Part shown: positions 60,622 through 64,000 of the stretch, piece after piece
How the letters are laid out: every line of letters starts with the position of its first letter
How positions within the stretch are numbered: the stretch's first letter is position 1
Assembly (NCBI RefSeq): GCF_003473295.1
Contig: NZ_QRMP01000008.1
Coordinates: forward strand, 67,007-131,006
From: Parabacteroides sp. AM08-6
GTDB taxonomy: Bacteria; Bacteroidota; Bacteroidia; Bacteroidales; Tannerellaceae
Direction of reading: 5' to 3'
Length of the DNA: 64,000 bases
Position numbers and translations under genes: made by a program
The notes under the pieces: generated by a model
Database searches by the model: none
Told to the model about the DNA's origin: nothing
Seen by the model: the letters and a program-made list of their open reading frames with translations, nothing else

Positions 60622-62097
60622 ATGAAGAAATTTATATTAATCGGATTTATCTGTTTTTTCTCAGGTCAATGGATATGGGCACAAGATTACATTCCTCAAA
60701 TATCACATCGTTATTACATTAGCGACACCGCTTGTATCAAGCCGCGTACTCCTTGGAGAGCAGCAGTCGAAGTGTTCGGACTGAATATGATGGTATGGGG
60801 ATTCGACCGTTATATCGTAAATGAAGATTGGGCGCATATCAACGGTAAAACTATCCGGAGTAATTTCAAGAAAGGACCTGTTTGGGACACCGACCAATTT
60901 TCCACGAATCTGTTTTCACATCCTTATCACGGCTCTTTATATTTCAACGCAGCCCGTAGCAACGGGATGAATTTCTGGCAATCTATTCCTTTCGCTGCCG
61001 GAGGAAGTCTGATGTGGGAATTTTTCATGGAAAATGAGCCGCCTTCCATCAACGATATGCTGGCTACGACATTTGGCGGCATTGAACTGGGGGAAATTAC
61101 TTATCGCCTTTCCGACCTTTTTATCGATAACCGTTCCAGTGGAGCAGAACGTGTCGGAAGGGAAATTCTGGCCGGCCTCCTCTCCCCTGTCCGCGGTTTT
61201 AACCGCCTGCTCTCCGGCGAAGCCTGGAAATATAGTTCTTCAAAAGGACGTTCCTACACTTCTGTTCCCGTGAATTTCATTGTCACGACCGGCCCGCGTT
61301 TTCTGGCGGAACAGGATGATTCACGACATGGAACAACCAGCATGAATATAAACTTTCATTTGGACTACGGGAATCCGTTTAACGATGAATTTTACTCTCC
61401 TTATGAGTGGTTCCGCTTTAATTTCGGAGTAGACTTGTTTTCAGCCCAACCCGTCATCAGCCAAGTAAATGCTATCGGGGCATTATGGGGGAAAAACATA
61501 TGGAAAACAGAGCGCAGGACATTGACTGCCGGAATTTTCCAACATTTCGACTACTACAATTCGGAATTACGTTCAAACAGCGAAATGAAAGTTGCCCCAT
61601 ACCGAATATCCGAAGCGGCGGCTATTGGCGGAGGACTTATCTATCATAAGAGTTCGCCCGATGAAAAAACCGATATATATGCCGAAGCCTATTTAAACGG
61701 AGTAGCTTTGGGAGCCAGCCTGTCCGACTATATGCTGTTGGGCGAACGGGATTATAACTTAGGAAGCGGTTATAGCTCCAAAGCTTCAGCGGGCATCGTC
61801 TACAATAAACGACTTGCATTTCTGTTGAATCTGGAAAATTACCATATTTTCACATGGAAAGGTTACAATCCTGACACAGATTGGGAAACAATAGACACAT
61901 CCACTCTAAACGTGCAAGGGGATAAAGGCAACGCCCGCTTGACCGTTTTCTCCATCAAACTCGGATATTTGTTAAAGGATAGATGGAATATCGTTCTTTC
62001 CAACCGTTACTTCTCGCGCCGTACCAATTACAAATATTATGACGCGGTAGACAGTTCCACTTACGATGTGATGCTGAGTCTGGGAATACGGATTTAA
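60622..62097 (+). CDS. DUF3943 outer-membrane-type protein
   Basis: A signal peptide (MKKFILIGFICFFSGQWIWA) precedes the DUF3943 core (about 45-190: AAVEVFGLNMMVWGFDRYI, WDTDQFSTNLFSHPYHGSLYFNAARSNGMNFW and ATTFGGIELGEITYRLSDL). About 280 residues of beta-strand-rich sequence follow, ending in YDVMLSLGIRI. It is probably a barrel or periplasmic protein of unknown function. Its stop overlaps the stop of the convergent ABC-F gene by 4 bp, so there is no room for a conventional terminator between them. Confidence 0.88.
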   Translation: MKKFILIGFICFFSGQWIWAQDYIPQISHRYYISDTACIKPRTPWRAAVEVFGLNMMVWGFDRYIVNEDWAHINGKTIRSNFKKGPVWDTDQFSTNLFSHPYHGSLYFNAARSNGMNFWQSIPFAAGGSLMWEFFMENEPPSINDMLATTFGGIELGEITYRLSDLFIDNRSSGAERVGREILAGLLSPVRGFNRLLSGEAWKYSSSKGRSYTSVPVNFIVTTGPRFLAEQDDSRHGTTSMNINFHLDYGNPFNDEFYSPYEWFRFNFGVDLFSAQPVISQVNAIGALWGKNIWKTERRTLTAGIFQHFDYYNSELRSNSEMKVAPYRISEAAAIGGGLIYHKSSPDEKTDIYAEAYLNGVALGASLSDYMLLGERDYNLGSGYSSKASAGIVYNKRLAFLLNLENYHIFTWKGYNPDTDWETIDTSTLNVQGDKGNARLTVFSIKLGYLLKDRWNIVLSNRYFSRRTNYKYYDAVDSSTYDVMLSLGIRI

Positions 62098-63731
62098 TTT
62101 TTCCGTTCCAGCTCAGTCAGATTTTCCATTTTCTTACGCTGCAGAAACTCGTAAATACCTTCCAGATGCTCTGTAACCTTCTTGTTGCCAAACTCATACA
62201 CTTTTGTCACCAGTCCATCCAGGAAATCACGGTCATGAGATACGACAATCAGCGTACCGTCAAAATCCAACAACGCCTGTTTCAGAATATCTTTTGTCTT
62301 CATATCCAAATGATTGGTCGGTTCATCCAGAATAAGCAAGTTGACCGGCTCCAACAACAATTTAATCATAGCCAGACGAGTCCGTTCCCCACCGGAAAGA
62401 ACCTTCACCTTTTTGGCAGAATTTTCACCACCAAACATAAAAGCGCCCAATAAATCCTTGATTTTATTCCGTATATCTCCCTTCGCCACATCATCGATGG
62501 TTTGGAATACAGTCAGATTCTCATCTAACAGTGATGCTTGGTTTTGCGCAAAATAACCAATCAACACATTATGCCCGATAGTCAACGTTCCGTCATGCTC
62601 AATCTCCTTCATTATACATTTAACCAACGTCGACTTACCTTCTCCGTTTTTCCCGACAAAAGCAATCTTATCCCCGCGCTCAATCGTCAGATTGGCATTT
62701 TTAAAGACTACATGCTCCCCATACAATTTTGAGACACCTTCAATAATAACCGGATAAGAGCCGGAACGGGGAGAAGGTGGAAATTTCAAGCGCAATGCGG
62801 AAGTATCCTCTTCGTCCACTTCCAATATTTCAAGTTTTTCAAGCATCTTCACACGACTCTGCACCTGCAAAGTCTTGGAATAAGTACCTTTGAAACGCTC
62901 TATAAAATCTTTTGTCTCGGCAATAAATTTCTGCTGTTCGTCAAAAGCTTTCTGCTGCTGTTCGCGACGTTCTTTCCTCAGTTGCAAATAGCTACTATAG
63001 TTTACCTTATAATCATAGATACGTCCCATCGTCACCTCAATCGTACGGGTCGTAATATGGTCGACAAAAGCCCGGTCGTGACTGATTACCACAACAGCCT
63101 GCCCATTATCAATCAGGAAATCCTCCAACCATTGTATCGACTCGATGTCCAGATGATTAGTCGGTTCATCCAGCAACAGGACATCCGGCTTCTTCAACAA
63201 AAGCTTGGCCAACTCGATACGCATGCGCCATCCACCGCTGAACTCACTTGTTTGCCGTGCAAAGTCATCCCGTGTAAATCCCAATCCCAATAATGTCTTC
63301 TCTATATCAGCATCATAATTGATTTCTTCTATGGAATAGAATTTCTCACTCAAAGTAGACACACGCTCAATCAATTCCATATAACTGTCCGATTCATAAT
63401 CGGTACGCGTCTCCAATTCCTTATTAAGTGTTTCGATTTCCGCCTCCATCTCATGCAAATGAGCAAAAGCCTGAGCCGTTTCCTCAAAAACAGTTCGTCC
63501 GTCTTCTGTCATCAAATGCTGCGGGAGATAAGCGATAACCGTATCTTTCGGAGCAGACACCTTCCCGCGGGTCGGCTCACGCACGCCAGCCAGAATTTTC
63601 AACAAGGTGGATTTCCCTGCCCCATTTTTCCCCATTAAGGCAATCCTATCTTTTTCATTAATCACAAAAGAAATATCCGAAAAAAGTGCGCTACCGCCAA
63701 ACTCAACTGTCAATCCGTCTACTGAAATCAT
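62094..63731 (-). CDS. ABC-F family ATPase (translation/ribosome-associated)
   Basis: The ATG at 63731 (MISVDGLTVEFGGSALFSDISF) is the family start; the longer frame carries 33 extra residues without ABC-F character. Two ABC domains are seen, each with Walker A (GKNGAGKST and GKNGEGKST), a signature (SGGWRMRIELA and SGGERTRLAMI) and Walker B with LLDEPTNHLD or LILDEPTNHLD. A basic linker between them (about 240-315) is the ribosome-interaction region. With no membrane domain it is a soluble ABC-F protein of about 545 residues, comparable to Uup/YbiT/EttA. A TACCTTTG box at 63764-63771 with TGTG 19 bp upstream is a promoter candidate. Confidence 0.96.
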   Translation of the reverse strand: MISVDGLTVEFGGSALFSDISFVINEKDRIALMGKNGAGKSTLLKILAGVREPTRGKVSAPKDTVIAYLPQHLMTEDGRTVFEETAQAFAHLHEMEAEIETLNKELETRTDYESDSYMELIERVSTLSEKFYSIEEINYDADIEKTLLGLGFTRDDFARQTSEFSGGWRMRIELAKLLLKKPDVLLLDEPTNHLDIESIQWLEDFLIDNGQAVVVISHDRAFVDHITTRTIEVTMGRIYDYKVNYSSYLQLRKERREQQQKAFDEQQKFIAETKDFIERFKGTYSKTLQVQSRVKMLEKLEILEVDEEDTSALRLKFPPSPRSGSYPVIIEGVSKLYGEHVVFKNANLTIERGDKIAFVGKNGEGKSTLVKCIMKEIEHDGTLTIGHNVLIGYFAQNQASLLDENLTVFQTIDDVAKGDIRNKIKDLLGAFMFGGENSAKKVKVLSGGERTRLAMIKLLLEPVNLLILDEPTNHLDMKTKDILKQALLDFDGTLIVVSHDRDFLDGLVTKVYEFGNKKVTEHLEGIYEFLQRKKMENLTELERKN

Positions 63732-63763
63732 CCTGTTTCTATACCTATTAATAAATGAAGGCG

Positions 63764-63794
63764 CAAAGGTACGGGAAAATGTCGGTTTACACAA
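63764..63794 (-). promoter_or_regulatory. Candidate promoter of the ABC-F gene
   Basis: On the minus strand TACCTTTG (63764-63771) is preceded after 19 bp by TGTG (63791-63794). The -7 is a perfect match and the -33 differs by one base. The start would lie about 27 nt before the ATG. Confidence 0.5.
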
Positions 63795-64000
63795 CCGGCC
63801 TCCTACTCTCTTTGCCCGAAACAGTTTCACGAACCGACCTGCTTCGCAAATATTTCATCCAACAATATCAGATAATTGTCATACTTCCAAAATAAAAAAG
63901 CATACAGAGGAATATGTATTTAGTACCGACGAATCTTCAATTTCAATAGCAGCAAATTCAATGTTGATAATTATCAGCCAACTGGCCGACGGTTATCAAC
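63795..64000. other. Right-end intergenic sequence
   Basis: I see no gene in these 206 bases. The last 38 bases contain GTTGATAA (63963-63970) and TTATCAAC (63993-64000), a perfect 8-bp inverted repeat cut off by the window edge, possibly a terminator or operator of the next gene. Confidence 0.4.

Overview
This window is a stretch of a Bacteroidales chromosome, most likely Parabacteroides or a close Bacteroides relative. The signs are exported lipoproteins and outer-membrane barrels, Bacteroidetes-type promoters (TTTG, about 19-21 bp, then TAnnTTTG), few Shine-Dalgarno sites, a NUDIX-type arabinose regulator, exported GH51 and GH31 enzymes, and a four-subunit 2-oxoacid:ferredoxin oxidoreductase. 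I saw no insertion sequence, prophage, CRISPR array or rRNA operon. The genus is an inference from gene content, not from a marker gene.

Layout. 1-11.6 kb: nine minus-strand genes, from a KamA-like radical SAM protein through a DUF2148 protein, an unrecognised protein, a B12-type radical SAM protein, a family 2 glycosyltransferase, RadA, a surface lipoprotein and a small barrel to an FAD-dependent dehydrogenase cut by the left edge. 12.0-12.25 kb: two tRNA-Ser genes, each with its own terminator. 12.5-16.7 kb: a carboxyltransferase without a biotinyl domain, then a TonB-dependent receptor with a NikR-like regulator. 16.8-21.9 kb: gpmA, an NtrC-type regulator with its kinase, and an Nramp metal transporter. 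22.0-25.0 kb: the oxidoreductase operon. 25-33.9 kb: porin, solute-binding protein, PAS kinase, DEAD-box helicase and several envelope proteins.

33.9-57.6 kb is the carbohydrate half. A GH31 glycosidase is followed by a ribose-type set (GRP-family permease, ADP-ribosylglycohydrolase-family lipoprotein, ribokinase) divergent from a large helical protein that may be its regulator. Next come a GH51 arabinofuranosidase divergent from galM, an MFS sugar transporter, galK and araR, then araD-araA-araB, transketolase, rpiB and a sodium/solute symporter. Together these could release arabinose, galactose and ribose from polymers or nucleotides, import them and pass them through the pentose phosphate pathway. 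57.6-64 kb: two tandem tRNA-Lys genes, an MBL-fold hydrolase, asparaginase, a TRIC-like channel, a DUF3943 barrel and an ABC-F ATPase.

The least ordinary element is the NikR-like regulator at 16.3-16.7 kb. Three of its four canonical nickel ligands are substituted, and a 28-bp palindrome with the same half-site-N16-half-site geometry as the E. coli NikR operator lies between it and the TonB receptor gene. A near-match to this site (11 of 12 half-site bases, same spacing) precedes the oxidoreductase operon. Other unexplained structures are a three-hairpin GC-rich cluster at 37.24-37.30 kb, a 12-bp inverted repeat enclosing a 50-nt loop between transketolase and rpiB, and a galK promoter inside an inverted repeat.
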